A stretch of 64,000 bases of DNA from Coffea arabica (lineage: Eukaryota > Streptophyta > Magnoliopsida > Gentianales > Rubiaceae), in contig NC_092312.1 of assembly GCF_036785885.1 (NCBI RefSeq), forward strand, positions 18,680,001-18,744,000, in the 5' to 3' direction. Positions 63,847 to 64,000 of this stretch are shown piece after piece. The notes beneath the pieces were generated by a model. That model was given only the letters and a program-made list of their open reading frames with translations. It had not been told where the DNA came from and did not search any database. Position numbers and translations under genes: made by a program. The stretch's first letter is position 1; each line of letters begins with the position of its first letter.

Positions 63847-64000
63847 ATAAACTCCGTCCCATACAATAACTCGTCAAACACACAAAGGGGTAAGACGCAC
63901 TAGATAAGCTCGATGCAATGAGTAGATGTCCTAAGAGAGGTTCTAACGTGGATTGATAGGAAGACATGACACTAATTCTACCATCTCAACCAATTCAAGG
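63847..64000. other. Right edge, nothing recognised
   Basis: No feature seen in the last 150 bases. Confidence 0.4.

Noticed and set aside
63572-63967. Frames with Pro/Gly-rich protein at the right edge
   Set aside because: Read through the GC-rich transposon end; not coding.

Overview
This window is nuclear DNA from a flowering plant, almost certainly a eudicot. Genes have many short AT-rich introns with plant-type GT-AG sites and stand far apart. The space between them is AT-rich and full of small DNA transposons. The protein set (PR-1, a TBL acetyltransferase, CGR2/3, a CBS-DUF21 protein, a MUSTANG transposase-derived protein and squalene epoxidase) is plant-specific or plant-like. I cannot name the species.

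Layout. 0-4 kb: a broken PR-1 fragment and an intact PR-1 gene, same strand. 4.8-9.1 kb (-): a six-exon TRICHOME BIREFRINGENCE-LIKE gene of the TBL12/TBL13 type. 10.2-12.7 kb (-): a six-exon CGR2/CGR3-type Golgi pectin methyltransferase, probably with an extra leader exon near 14.1 kb. 14.25-15.53 kb: a hAT-type element just upstream of it. 16-23.4 kb: a repeat-rich stretch with a MITE, a retroposed SINE and a Mutator-like element with long terminal arms. 23.9-29.4 kb (+): an eleven-exon DUF21/CBS-pair membrane protein. 31.0-32.5 kb (-): a three-exon lysine-rich conserved plant protein. 33.0-37.9 kb: a solo LTR with a second DNA transposon nested in it. 40.1-41.9 kb (-): an intronless MUSTANG-type CDS. 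43.5-51 kb: a MITE, a decayed squalene epoxidase fragment, a hAT element with perfect target duplication, and a palindromic element containing a higher-order tandem repeat. 52.1-56.0 kb (-): an eight-exon squalene epoxidase gene. 56-64 kb: no gene seen; MITE copies, a minisatellite and another hAT element.

For the four multi-exon enzyme or membrane genes and the lysine-rich gene, exons were joined by hand from splice sites and conserved protein sequence. Every joined CDS keeps its frame: TBL 426 aa, CGR 261 aa, CBS-DUF21 427 aa, lysine-rich protein 252 aa, squalene epoxidase 538 aa. Two genes act on wall polysaccharides in the Golgi (TBL, CGR), one makes the sterol and triterpene precursor 2,3-oxidosqualene, and PR-1 is a secreted defence protein. 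They do not form an operon-like unit. From memory, the PR-1, TBL13 and CBS-DUF21 genes are also close neighbours on Arabidopsis chromosome 2, so the left half may be an old conserved block.
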